Notes: generated by a model not told the origin, from the sequence alone. DNA of 64,000 bases from Halobacterium sp. CBA1132 (GCF_001485535.1 NZ_BCMZ01000001.1:62001-126000); one strand, 5' to 3'; positions 15,919 through 23,827 are shown, counted from the first letter of the stretch. A program made the numbers and translations.

Positions 15919-16929
15919 CTATATTTCATCTAAAAACTCTCGCCGTTGCTCCATTTTGTCGCGCTTGCTCCGTTGATCGTAGTGCTGTTCCAAGACATCA
16001 AGCGAAACGTTCGCCCGATCCGACACAGCCCGTTCCGGGATATCTTGACGTAGGTGGTGGGTGATTGCTCCTCGACGTATCGCGTGCGGCGATACGCTTG
16101 ACGGACACTTTGAGGCTGCATCACGAGGTAGGGCCTCGCAGTTTTCCTTGTCTCGCCCGTGCGGGCAGCTAGCTTGATATACACACGGGCGCGTGTAACG
16201 GTACACATAGGCTTGTACCGTACTCTCGTGTATTCGCCCGTAATTCGTCGCTAGCAGTGGTTTCCGTCCATTTTCATCGGTTATATCCGGCCGACGGTCT
16301 TCGATCCAATCGTCCAGTAGTTCGCAGGTTTGGTCGTCAAGAGCGATCATTCGCTCGCCTTCCTTCTTGTTCTTCAGGGGTGTTCCCGAGTCGGGCCTGT
16401 GTTTCGTGTCGAGGTACTGCTCTTCTGGGTTGTAGTCGCGGAGATCGAGTGATTTGACTGCTCCTCGCCGCATCATCGTATGCCATAGCAGCGTGAGCGT
16501 GACGTGTTCGATAGAGGCGTACTGGTACTTCTGGAGGTACGCCAGCACTTGGTCAGCTTCCTCAGCTTCGAGGGTAACGTCGCGCGTGTTCTCTTCTGGT
16601 GTGATATCCGGTGATTGGACTTTTGTGGAGAGGTCCTCTGGGACGGCTTCGATTGCCTCACACCAACGGAGGAACACACGGACAGTGTCCATCTGGGTTT
16701 TCTCCGTGGGCTTCGAGAGGTCCCCTACGTTTCGTCTCCAGATGCGGTATTCGTGGACTTTCCGTCCGGTGAGGTCGTTGAGGTTGTTAATCCCGTTTTC
16801 GTTGCACCACTCTACGAAGTAGCTGAGGCGGGACTTGTGCGAGTAGATGGTCGAACGGGCTAATTCTGCTTCCTTGTCTTGGAGGTACAGTTCGAGCGCG
16901 TGTTCTGGGGTGATTGGTTCGAGTGACAT
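15919..16929 (-). CDS. Tyrosine recombinase/integrase, copy 2
   Basis: 336 residues. A core-binding domain (about 8-105) is followed by a catalytic domain with Arg154 (TMMRRG), Lys186, HAIRR (His282/Arg285) and Tyr317 (HYDQRS). It carries the same four-Cys insert as integrase 1 with identical spacing (C249-x5-C255-x8-C264-x10-C275). It sits at the right end of the island and is transcribed inwards, the usual place for the integrase of an integrated element whose att site lies outside it; the 787-bp gap to its right should then hold the attachment site. The rightmost AGCTAGCT octamer (16167) is inside the gene. Confidence 0.88.
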   Translation of the reverse strand: MSLEPITPEHALELYLQDKEAELARSTIYSHKSRLSYFVEWCNENGINNLNDLTGRKVHEYRIWRRNVGDLSKPTEKTQMDTVRVFLRWCEAIEAVPEDLSTKVQSPDITPEENTRDVTLEAEEADQVLAYLQKYQYASIEHVTLTLLWHTMMRRGAVKSLDLRDYNPEEQYLDTKHRPDSGTPLKNKKEGERMIALDDQTCELLDDWIEDRRPDITDENGRKPLLATNYGRIHESTVQAYVYRYTRPCVYQASCPHGRDKENCEALPRDAASKCPSSVSPHAIRRGAITHHLRQDIPERAVSDRANVSLDVLEQHYDQRSKRDKMEQRREFLDEI

Positions 16930-16985
16930 GCGTCGGTAGACCGCACCCCAGCGGCGACCGTCGAAGGGTTAAACCAGAACCTCCT

Positions 16986-17162
16986 GTGCGCCGCGCACGG
17001 GTTCGTGGTGAATACCCTTCGCGCCCGTGTACCTTTTTACTTCGTCGGGTTCCCTCGCTCGCTTCGCTCGCTGCGGGAACCTCTCCTCGTAAAAATCTAC
17101 GCTAAAAACGTTCTCGCACTCGCTTCGCTCGTGCGAGTGAATCGCGCGGCTGCGCCGCGCGA
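16986..17162. repeat. Cluster of four short GC-rich hairpins
   Basis: Stems: GTGCGC/GCGCAC (16986-16998), GGTTCCC/GGGAACC (17048-17054, 17075-17081), CTCGCAC/GTGCGAG (17113-17119, 17131-17137) and TCGCGCGGC/GCCGCGCGA (17142-17150, 17154-17162). Between them run CTCGCTTCGCTC-type sequences. Similar modular hairpins recur at 37956-38212 and 57786-57802, so this is a dispersed intergenic repeat type. Confidence 0.6.
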
Positions 17163-17627
17163 ATGCCACCTCCAAAGTTAAGGCCACGAGCGGAGCAAGT
17201 ACGTCTGCGTATCTGAATTTCGTCACAGCGTATTACTGGTCCCCTTCGCGCCCGTCATTCCCGAACGTACTTGGAATCCACGTGACGGCTCCGAGGTCAC
17301 GCGGTTTCCTTTTAACCGGCGTGGATTGTGTGTCGTGATTCCGCAGCTTCGGGTGTTACGATCCGATTTCGTCGCGCGGTATCGACTGCTATTGCAATCC
17401 GGATACTTAGTTGCCGGCCGGCGGGATTGCCGGCGCACGCGTGTGGCGAAGCGTGCTGGTAGGCGCGAGGAGTCGTGGCGCGTGGTTGATTTCGAATTCA
17501 GCGGCGATTAGTCTGCCTTTTAGTAGTACCACTCGATTTCTAGTGCGTAAGCCCGGCACACGTACAACCGGCGAACTTACGTTGTGCGTTCCCCTGACCG
17601 CAGGACTTTTGCACTACGCGCAGCAAT

Positions 17628-17690
17628 AGCTATATCAAGGTGTTAGGTCACACGGGCACAATCTGGTTTGAAGTGTTCCGTGCCCGTGTG
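17628..17690 (+). promoter_or_regulatory. TATA box and 11-bp inverted repeat before the AbrB-like gene
   Basis: AGCTATATC (17628-17636) is a good haloarchaeal TATA box. Thirteen bases on, CACACGGGCAC (17649-17659) pairs perfectly with GTGCCCGTGTG (17680-17690). The repeat covers the expected transcription start and 5' leader, so it may be an operator or an mRNA hairpin ending 26 nt before the ATG at 17717. Confidence 0.55.
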
Positions 17691-17716
17691 CTGCTGCACC
17701 TTTAGAGGTAACAGCA

Positions 17717-18439
17717 ATGGCAAGGTTAGACTCCCAAGCGGATAAAGATGAGGACGTACCGCCGAAAGAAGAAATGGTGTACTGCGGTGAGTTCGAGCTA
17801 CGTGAGTCGACGAAGGAGGTCGAAGACGAAATCGATGGGACGCTAACCATCACCGACGGTGAGCGCGCTGCAAGCGGCGCAAAGCCCGGCGAGTACATCT
17901 GGCTACGTGTCCAAAACGCCGACGGTGATGAGACCACCGTCCAGCGGAAACTGCACTCCAACGGACGCAGCGTCACACTCCCGCTCAAAGCACGTCAGCA
18001 GATCGGCGTTGCTCCGGGTGACACTGTGCGCTACTGGATTGACTCCACACCGGACACGGTCTCTACGCAGCCGGACTCGCCGTCGCCCAAACGGTCACAG
18101 GCGGATAGTGAGGAGTACGTACTGGACTTGGGCGCTGGTGGCCTGACGTACCACGTCGTCGACGCCGACAGCGAAGACGAAACGGTTTGCGGACTGGACT
18201 TGTCTGACCGTGATGTCCGTCGGTTCTCTGATCCGGGTGACGCCCTCGAGATTTGTGCAGAGTGTAATGTGCGTGCGTCCGCGGATATGAGCAATCGCGA
18301 GATTGTGCAATGGTTGGCGGACACGGTTGACGAGTTCTCGCCGTCGGGGAACAATCCGTCGTACCTGACTAAGGAACAGCTCGTGGCGCTCCGCGACCAC
18401 ATTCTTGAGCTGCGCGACGAGGTGGAGCGTGACGACTAG
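17717..18439 (+). CDS. Hypothetical protein with AbrB/SpoVT-like segment
   Basis: 240 residues. Around residues 85-115 lies VTLPLKARQQIGVAPGDTVR, a swapped-hairpin (AbrB-like) DNA-binding pattern preceded by an all-beta stretch (EYIWLRVQNADGDETTVQRK). The middle is a Ser/Pro-rich linker. The C-terminal part has spaced cysteines (C157, C184, C187) and a helical end (KEQLVALRDHILELRDEV). It may be a transcription factor; the 11-bp inverted repeat at its promoter would suit autoregulation. It is the last gene before the IS6 insertion zone. Not assigned to a named family. Confidence 0.65.
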   Translation: MARLDSQADKDEDVPPKEEMVYCGEFELRESTKEVEDEIDGTLTITDGERAASGAKPGEYIWLRVQNADGDETTVQRKLHSNGRSVTLPLKARQQIGVAPGDTVRYWIDSTPDTVSTQPDSPSPKRSQADSEEYVLDLGAGGLTYHVVDADSEDETVCGLDLSDRDVRRFSDPGDALEICAECNVRASADMSNREIVQWLADTVDEFSPSGNNPSYLTKEQLVALRDHILELRDEVERDD

Positions 18440-18589
18440 ACGGTCGTTCGTGGGGTCTGTCGGCGGGATCGTAGCGTCAATAGCCGGCGGTGAGGTTGTG
18501 GCTACGGACGACGATGAGCCTCCACCAGCAGTTGCGGTTTGATTTGGCGCACTAGCCGCGTTCTTTGAGTTATCCACTCTTTGCCGGAG

Positions 18590-18735
18590 ATGGGTGGGCT
18601 GATATTCGTCGTTCTGGTGCAGTATTCCGTGTCGTTGTACCAGTGGATGGGGGCGAACCTATCCTCGCTTAGCCTCCTCGACAAGGCGGTGAAGTCGTCG
18701 GTGGGTAGGAAGATGATTGCTCCTACGGATAGTGC
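18590..18735 (+). pseudogene. Small ORF interrupted by the IS6 element
   Basis: From ATG 18590 the frame encodes a short protein with a hydrophobic start (MGGLIFVVLVQYSVSLYQWM) and runs straight into the IS at 18736. Removing the IS and one copy of the 9-bp duplication restores codons that end at the TAG 19444-19446, giving a 50-residue ORF. The insertion thus hits its last codons. Whether it was a real gene is uncertain, but the reconstruction is exact. Confidence 0.4.
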
Positions 18736-19430
18736 GGTCGTGTTTAGTTAAGGCTGAAAAGTGAGGCGAGAGTGATTTCTGCTGTCTATGGCTGAAACCA
18801 CTCGCCTCAGTGGCTGTAGCGACTGGATCGAGTTAGATTTTGTGGAGCGCGAGCGGACACCGAGCGAGCTGATGCAGCTTGGTATTCGACTTCATTTGGC
18901 TGGTCTCTCACTTTCGAATACAGTAAAAGAACTTGAGAAGTTCGGTGTCCAACGCTCGCGGAAAGCGGTCCATGATTGGGTACAGAAAGCTGATCTACAG
19001 CCCGCCAGCGACGCCAGCCCGGATCAGGTTGCGGTTGACGAAACGGTGATCCGTATCGACGGCCAGCAGTACTGGCTGTACGCTGCCGTCAATCCAGACT
19101 CGAACAAATTCCTGCACGTACGGCTGTTTCCGACGACAACAACGGCGTTGACTGAACGATTTCTGCAGGAATTACGCGAGAAACACGACGTCGAAGATGC
19201 CGTGTTTCTAGTTGATCACGCCCAGCACCTCAAAACAGCACTCCAGCGAGTCGGGCTCCGATTCCAAACCGTTCGTCATGGGAATCGGAATGCTGTCGAA
19301 CGTGTTTTTCGAGAGATAAAACGACGGACTTCCTCGTTCAGTAATAGTTTCAGCCACGTCGAGCCAACAACAGCGGAATCGTGGTTGCAAGCCTTCGCCG
19401 TCTGGTGGAACTCGCTAAACTAAACACGAT
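18736..19430 (+). mobile_element. IS6-family insertion sequence (about 695 bp)
   Basis: The ends are imperfect inverted repeats: left GGTCGTGTTTAGTTA, right (inverted) ATCGTGTTTAGTTTA. The 9-bp sequence GGATAGTGC flanks both sides (18727-18735 and 19431-19439) as a target-site duplication (IS6 elements usually make 8 bp; one base may be chance). A single full-length transposase fills the element. Matching duplications and an intact ORF point to a recent insertion. Confidence 0.8.
18788..19423 (+). CDS. IS6-family transposase (DDE)
   Basis: 211 residues, the normal size for haloarchaeal IS6 transposases. An N-terminal helix-turn-helix (LSLSNTVKELEKFGVQRSRK, ending HDWV) precedes the catalytic core with Asp84 (AVDETVIRIDG), Asp143 (FLVDHAQHL) and the Glu of NAVERVFREIKRRT (Glu171). 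It catalyses replicative transposition through a cointegrate. The start ATG 18788 lies 52 bp inside the left end, and the stop is 7 bp before the right end, so the gene fills the element. All catalytic residues are present and it looks functional. Confidence 0.92.
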   Translation: MAETTRLSGCSDWIELDFVERERTPSELMQLGIRLHLAGLSLSNTVKELEKFGVQRSRKAVHDWVQKADLQPASDASPDQVAVDETVIRIDGQQYWLYAAVNPDSNKFLHVRLFPTTTTALTERFLQELREKHDVEDAVFLVDHAQHLKTALQRVGLRFQTVRHGNRNAVERVFREIKRRTSSFSNSFSHVEPTTAESWLQAFAVWWNSLN

Positions 19431-19446
19431 GGATAGTGCCGAGTAG

Positions 19447-19733
19447 AGTATCTCCGCACGCACACCGAGGAGTTGGACTTGGCGGGGGAGGTCGAGCGGT
19501 GGCGCGGTGACCTCCTGCAATACGGTACCGAGCAGTTGACGGGCGACTCGGGCGACCAGAAGGATTAACGACACGCGGCCTGTAGTGGTGGTATGGCGAC
19601 CGAAGAGGGAGTCGAGTCGGAGTCGCCGCTCGATGCGGTGATGGAGGACATCCGCCACGAACTGGTACGGCGAGTGGCGGCCGCCGACCGGGAGGCGAAC
19701 CGCGGCGTCTACGACGCGCTCGAAGACGAGTAG
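19447..19733 (+). pseudogene. Two small ORF remnants right of the IS
   Basis: An open frame up to the TAA at about 19568-19570 encodes ELDLAGEVERWRGDLLQYGT-like acidic helix without a clear ATG. A second one starts at ATG 19594 (MATEEGVES) but shifts frame within a GAGTC repeat tract (about 19608-19624). The other frame continues MEDIRHELVRRVAAADREAN to the TAG at 19731. One extra base would fuse the two into a small continuous protein. They are either decayed small genes or a sequencing/repeat-slippage frameshift. Confidence 0.3.
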
Positions 19734-19996
19734 CCAGCCGTCGGTTCGCCGCTTCTCTTCGTCCAGTAGCAAGGACGCAGTGACCGATACGGGGCTTTTT
19801 CGCGTGAAACGACTCGCCGGACAGCTAGGACTTCTCAGGTATAATTCTCAGCTTCCACGTTTTGGCCGTCTCACGCCCGAAAGGCGATTCGTTCGTGTGT
19901 CGAACAAACGCCCTTCGCGCCCGCTTCTCAGCGATTCGATAGCGACCGTCGGAACTGGCAAACGATTTACTTGTCCGTGCGTCGTATCGGGCGAGT

Positions 19997-20401
19997 GTGA
20001 GTTGGCGCCGCTCGGCCCGTCGTCTCGTCGCGCTCGTCGTGTACTTCGCGACGTTCACGCTCGGCGCCGGGCTGTTCGCAATCGACCCGGTTCGCGTCCT
20101 GCTCGCCGTGCCGGTGCTGGCCGGCGTCGTGGTGCTCGGTCACGCGGTGAAAACAAGGCACCTCGACGCGGTCGGCGTCGCGATACTGTGGCTGTGGGGC
20201 GCTGTGCTGGCTCTCATCGTGAGTGGAGCGGTCGCCGAGACCGCGTTCCTGCTCCTGCACCGGGGTACACCGCCGCTAGTCGAACTGCCGGTGGTGCGCG
20301 CCGTCGGCACGGTCGCACTCGTCGCCGTTCCTCTCGCGGTCTACCTCCGCCGCGTCCGCCGGGACCGACGAGCGACGGGTTCGAGCGGACGCAACGACTG
20401 A
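19997..20401 (+). CDS. Small integral membrane protein
   Basis: 134 residues from GTG 19997, with about four hydrophobic helices (LVALVVYFATFTLGAGLFAI; VLLAVPVLAGVVVLG; VAILWLWGAVLALIVSGAVA; TVALVAVPLAVYL) and an Arg-rich C-terminal tail, positive-inside. No family is recognised. It is the first core-like high-GC gene after the island and IS region. There is no operon partner. A transporter fragment is unlikely given its complete start, stop and topology. Confidence 0.6.
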   Translation: MSWRRSARRLVALVVYFATFTLGAGLFAIDPVRVLLAVPVLAGVVVLGHAVKTRHLDAVGVAILWLWGAVLALIVSGAVAETAFLLLHRGTPPLVELPVVRAVGTVALVAVPLAVYLRRVRRDRRATGSSGRND

Positions 20402-20644
20402 TACCGGCTCTCGGAATCCTCGGCTGCGCCCACTCCGGGGGCCGTCACAAGACACTTCGCGGGGGCGTCGAACCCGCACAGCGATGGCTTCTGGTCCCCC
20501 GCGTTCAAGTCCTCCACCCTCGGAGTCGTCTCCGCGTCGTTCGTCGCCGGTCCGAGAGGGCTGTTCGCCCTCTCGCCGGAAGCGGACGACTGAGCGGACG
20601 AGCCGGCGCCGCCGGCCCGCGGTGTGGTGAACGGTCGGTTCCGG
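20402..20644. other. 243-bp non-coding stretch with a tRNA T-arm-like motif
   Basis: High-GC sequence between convergent genes. It contains GCGTTCAAGTCC near 20498 and GGGCGTCGAACCCGC near 20463, which resemble tRNA T-arms, but no complete cloverleaf can be drawn on either strand. I assign no gene. Confidence 0.3.
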
Positions 20645-21331
20645 TCAGTTCTCGTCGTCGGCGTCCGGTGCCACGCCCATCGCGGTGAGTTCGTCGTCGT
20701 CGAGTTCGATGGCGTCGCTCCCGGAGCCGTCGGCCATCCCCGTCGTCATGAGGATGCGGATGGCGGCGCGGACGCTGAGATCGGCGTCGTAGATTCGGCT
20801 CTCGGGGACGAGCAACAGCGAGCCCTGCGTGGGGTTCGGGCTTCCCGGGACGAAGACGTTGTGCGCGGGTTCGCCGGCGACGTCCGCGACGTCACGGGGG
20901 CTGTCGCCGGTCTGTAGGCCGAGTCGGTAGAGGCCGTCGCGCTCGTACTCGACGTACACCGCGGATTCGAAGTCCGAACTGCGCGAGGAGACGGAGTTGG
21001 CCATCTGCTTGATGCTCCCGTAGATGATGCGGAAGACGGGGACGAAGTTCACCAGTCGGCCGGTGCGCCCGAACACCCGCCGGCCGATTGGGCGCTTGGC
21101 GAACGCGCCGATGACGGTGACTGCGACGAGCAACACCGCGAGCGTGAGCAACTGCGCGAGCAGGTCGTTGTTCGCCGTGTACGTGGCGAGCCGCGTCCCC
21201 TCGACGATTGGTTGGAGTTGCCCCGCCAGCAGGTCCGTGGCGAACCGGAGGATGACGAGCGTCGCGACCAACGGCGCTACCAGCACTACTCCCGCCAGAA
21301 AACTGCTCTTCAGTGACTCCTTGAGCCGCAT
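20645..21331 (-). CDS. DUF502 family membrane protein
   Basis: 228 residues. Two N-terminal transmembrane helices (SFLAGVVLVAPLVATLVIL and LLTLAVLLVAVTVIGAF) flank a short extracytoplasmic loop. A soluble C-terminal domain follows with the family hallmarks VPVFRIIYGSIKQM and NVFVPGSPNPTQGSLLLVPE. This matches the DUF502 family (plant COV-like, bacterial and archaeal); function is not established. The ATG at 21331 gives the usual MRLKESLKSSFLAG start. It is transcribed alone, convergent with the small membrane gene. Confidence 0.85.
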   Translation of the reverse strand: MRLKESLKSSFLAGVVLVAPLVATLVILRFATDLLAGQLQPIVEGTRLATYTANNDLLAQLLTLAVLLVAVTVIGAFAKRPIGRRVFGRTGRLVNFVPVFRIIYGSIKQMANSVSSRSSDFESAVYVEYERDGLYRLGLQTGDSPRDVADVAGEPAHNVFVPGSPNPTQGSLLLVPESRIYDADLSVRAAIRILMTTGMADGSGSDAIELDDDELTAMGVAPDADDEN

Positions 21332-21445
21332 ATCGCGAACGGGCGCGCTGCGGAGAAAAGTGTGGCGGTGGCCTCAGCCCGTGTCACCCGTGAAACCATA
21401 TGTCAAACCTTATGTTGGTAGAGTAAGGTTATTACGTGAACACGA

Positions 21446-21994
21446 ATGGGAGGGGAGGAGCCCACTGACGGTTCGCCACACGTCCTCGTCGCGGGTGCGG
21501 ACGCGGCGGCCACGGACGCCGGCGTCCCGCCGTCGTCGAACGCGCTCGGCATCACCTACGAGACTGACGCTGAAACGTGGCTCGGGGAGTTTCGGGCCGA
21601 CTGCGAGCGCACGGCCGTCGTGAGTGTCGGGGAGCACTCGCGGGCGGCCGCCGCCGCGACGCCCGACGCGGGTGTCGATCCGCCGGACAACCTCGACGCC
21701 GCTGCGACGAGCGCTGTCGAGACTGTCCCGGAGGTCACGGACGTCGCCAGCGTCGGCGTGCTCGTCAACGACTATCTGTCGGCGTGGGACGACGAGACGA
21801 CCGTCTACGTCGACGACTTCTCCGTGCTGCTCGACCCCGCGCCCGCGGAGACGGCGTTCCGGTTCGCGCACGCGCTCACGTCGTGTACGGCCGCCAACGA
21901 CGCCCGCGTCGTCGCCGGGTTCGACACCACCGACCAGCCACCGCACGTTCCTGCCACGTTCGCGGAACTGTTCGGGGATGTCCGTGAACCCTAG
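21446..21994 (+). CDS. Haloarchaeal conserved protein, degenerate RecA/KaiC-like fold
   Basis: 182 residues. Its pattern of strands and helices (HVLVAGADAAAT, ALGITYETDAETWL, ERTAVVSVGEH, NDYLSAWDDETTVYVDDFSV, DARVVAGFDTT) resembles the haloarchaeal DUF7504-type proteins, which look like RecA/KaiC domains without a Walker A motif. They are common near signal-transduction genes, role unknown. Its 3' end overlaps that of the convergent corA by 4 bp. The family name is from memory of similar sequences and is tentative. Confidence 0.6.
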   Translation: MGGEEPTDGSPHVLVAGADAAATDAGVPPSSNALGITYETDAETWLGEFRADCERTAVVSVGEHSRAAAAATPDAGVDPPDNLDAAATSAVETVPEVTDVASVGVLVNDYLSAWDDETTVYVDDFSVLLDPAPAETAFRFAHALTSCTAANDARVVAGFDTTDQPPHVPATFAELFGDVREP

Positions 21995-22959
21995 ACCCAG
22001 TCCTCGCGGCGGAAGTACGCCACCAGTATCAGCGCCATCGCGCCCATGCCCACCATCACTGCGGGGTAGCTGTGCTCCCACGCGAGTTCGGGCATGTGCT
22101 CGAAGTTCATGCCGTAGACGCCCGCGACGAACGTCAACGGGAGGATGATGGTGGCGACGACGGTGAGCTTCTTCATCGCGTCGTTGGTGGACATCGACAG
22201 CGCGTTCAGGTAGATGTCGCGCGCGCCGCTGGTCAAATCCCGGTACGTCTCCACGAGGTCGACGAGCTGGACGAGGTGGTCGTAGACGTCCCGGTAGTAC
22301 TTCTCGGCGTCCTCGCCGACCTGCTCGGGGTCGCCGCGCGCGAGCACGCCGATGGCTTCGCGGGTCGGCCACAGCAGCCGACGCACTGACAACAAATCCC
22401 GCCGGAGATCGTTGATGCGTTCGAGGACGTCCTCGCCGGCGGCATCCACGACTTCGTCCTCGACGACCTCGATGTCGTCCTCGATGTCGTCCAGAATCGC
22501 GAAGTAGTCGTCGACGATGCCGTCCAGACATCGGTACGCGGTGAAGTCCGCGCCCCGCGAGGCGAGTCGCGGTTCCTCGCGGTGGACGCGCGCCCAGACG
22601 TCGTCGAGGGTGTCGGTGCGTTCGGGTTCGACGGTGACCAGCCAGTCGTCCCCGAGGAAGAGGCCGACCTGTTCGACATGCAGTTCGTCCGCGAACGCGA
22701 CGTCGCCGCGCTGCAGCGACGCCGCCTTCACGAGCACGAACGTGTGTCCGTCGAACTCCTCGACTTTCGGGCGGACGTCCCCGCGGACGTCCTCGACCTC
22801 CAGCGCGTGGACGTCGTAGGCGGCGGCGACGCGGTCCAGTTCGGCGTCGCTGGGGTCGGTGACGCGCACCCACGTCGTCCCCGGGGCGTCCCGCGCGGCT
22901 TCGAGGTCCGTCCACTCTGCGAGCCCGTCCGCCGTGTAGACGACGCAGTCGACGGTCAC
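21991..22959 (-). CDS. corA: Magnesium/cobalt transport protein CorA
   Basis: 322 residues. A large cytoplasmic alpha/beta domain with a long stalk helix is followed by two C-terminal transmembrane helices. The CorA signature YGMNFE ends the first one (LPLTFVAGVYGMNFEHMPEL) and YPAVMVGMGAMALILVAYF is the second. CorA forms a pentameric Mg2+ channel in the cytoplasmic membrane. Length and topology are normal. Its start overlaps the stop of the upstream 54-residue membrane protein by 4 bp, so the two are co-translated. Confidence 0.93.
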   Translation of the reverse strand: MTVDCVVYTADGLAEWTDLEAARDAPGTTWVRVTDPSDAELDRVAAAYDVHALEVEDVRGDVRPKVEEFDGHTFVLVKAASLQRGDVAFADELHVEQVGLFLGDDWLVTVEPERTDTLDDVWARVHREEPRLASRGADFTAYRCLDGIVDDYFAILDDIEDDIEVVEDEVVDAAGEDVLERINDLRRDLLSVRRLLWPTREAIGVLARGDPEQVGEDAEKYYRDVYDHLVQLVDLVETYRDLTSGARDIYLNALSMSTNDAMKKLTVVATIILPLTFVAGVYGMNFEHMPELAWEHSYPAVMVGMGAMALILVAYFRREDWV

Positions 22960-23120
22960 GCTTCGACCTCCCGGCCGGTAGTGATGCTCAACAGCGTGAT
23001 GCCGACGATGAGCGCGGTGACGCTGAACGCCCGCCCCGGGTACGCGACGGCGGTGCCGGCGACGTAGCCCGCGACGCCCGCGGCGGTCGCGGCGGCGCCG
23101 GCCGCTCGCAGCCAGTGCAT
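22956..23120 (-). CDS. 54-residue membrane protein co-transcribed with corA
   Basis: ATG 23120 opens MHWLRAAGAAATAAGVAGYV, continuing through a second hydrophobic stretch (FSVTALIVGITLLSI) to TGREVEA and a stop. It has two transmembrane helices and high GC like its neighbours. Its last 4 bp overlap the corA start, and the dUTPase gene begins further upstream on the same strand. It is too short for family assignment; it may be a haloarchaeal small membrane protein. Confidence 0.6.
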   Translation of the reverse strand: MHWLRAAGAAATAAGVAGYVAGTAVAYPGRAFSVTALIVGITLLSITTGREVEA

Positions 23121-23161
23121 GCTGTGGTGCTCGCGGGCAGCCCCCAAAATACCCCCGCCGG

Positions 23162-23638
23162 CTACTCGACGCGCTCGCCCTGATAGGAGCCGTCGTAGGT
23201 GTCGGCGTGCTCGGCGTCCGCGAGGACGAGTTGGGCGACGCGCGCGCCGCGCTCTACCTCGATTTCGTGGTGGACCTGCAGTAGCCCCTCGCCGCGCCCA
23301 GTGTAGCCGGCGTCCCAGACGGCGGTGTTGAGCATGCAGGAGTTGCGCAGCAGCGACGAGCGCGGGTAGAGGAAGCCGACGTGGTCTTCGGGAATGGAGA
23401 TGGTCTCGGCGTACTGGACGATGTAGCCGCCCGGCGACAGCGTGAACGTCTCTGCGCCGTCGACGGTCTCGACGTCGACTGGCTGGCGGTCGCCGATGGT
23501 CTTCCCGTCCTTGCCGATGCGGCCGGGTTCGCGCTGTTCGAAGACGGCTTCGACGGTGAGGTCGACGCCGTTCGGCTGGATCTGTTCCTCGGTGAGTGGC
23601 TCGATGTATTCGGCGACGAATGCGCCGCTCTCGTACAT
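23162..23638 (-). CDS. dut: dUTPase of the dCTP deaminase/dUTPase superfamily
   Basis: 158 residues with superfamily motifs: PNGVDLTV near the N terminus, FLYPRSSLLRNSCML (substrate-binding Ser/Arg) and the base-recognition motif AVWDAGYTGRGEG. A normal-length haloarchaeal trimeric enzyme that hydrolyses dUTP to dUMP, keeping uracil out of DNA and feeding dTMP synthesis. A dCTP deaminase activity cannot be excluded from motifs alone. The start ATG 23638 is the only one before the conserved N terminus. It lies 41 bp upstream of the corA pair, probably one transcript. Confidence 0.8.
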   Translation of the reverse strand: MYESGAFVAEYIEPLTEEQIQPNGVDLTVEAVFEQREPGRIGKDGKTIGDRQPVDVETVDGAETFTLSPGGYIVQYAETISIPEDHVGFLYPRSSLLRNSCMLNTAVWDAGYTGRGEGLLQVHHEIEVERGARVAQLVLADAEHADTYDGSYQGERVE

Positions 23639-23827
23639 GGCGTTGGGGTCTGTCTCCCGGACCTATGCTCTGTCGATTCCCACGCCAGGACAGTCCATAG
23701 CCCGTCGTCGTCGAGTGCGAGTAATGTCGCCGAACTCGCATTATCTTTCGTGAGTATTGTTCACACGCTTCAAATTAGGTGTTAGGCCGCGTAATAGGAG
23801 AATTGGACGTTCCTGAAACACGCGGGA

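Larger units (their letters stand above)
1615..16174. repeat. Dispersed palindromic octamer AGCTAGCT, 11 copies
   Basis: Exact copies start at 1615, 1682, 3573, 4236, 6007, 6287, 8006, 11443, 13153, 13219 and 16167. By eye I find none from 16175 to 64000. About 0.2 copies would be expected by chance in 14.5 kb, and its core CTAG is normally rare in haloarchaeal DNA. Copies inside genes are read in different phases (Leu-Ala as CTA GCT; Ala-Ser as GCT AGC), so codon choice does not explain them. Those at 1682, 11443 and 13219 contain the TAG stop of an ORF, and 6007 lies just past a stop. One-base variants occur near 4590, 6731 and 9811. Confidence 0.8.
16930..17716. other. 787-bp island-boundary intergenic region
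   Basis: No convincing gene. The left half holds a run of short hairpins (listed separately). The right half contains TTCGCGCCCGT at about 17244 (also at about 17020, with a partial copy TTCGCGCCCG at about 19914), the promoter TATATC at 17630-17635 and an 11-bp inverted repeat in front of the next gene. I looked for a tRNA 3' end as the attachment site and did not find one. Confidence 0.4.

Noticed and set aside
17020-19920. TTCGCGCCCGT direct repeats as integrase attachment sites
   Set aside because: Only 10-11 bp, GC-rich, and the third copy is shorter and beyond the IS; no matching copy at the left island end.
20440-20530. Possible tRNA gene or fragment (GTTCAAGTCC, GGGCGTCGAACCCGC)
   Set aside because: No acceptor, D-arm or anticodon stem can be paired on either strand; only T-arm-like words are present.
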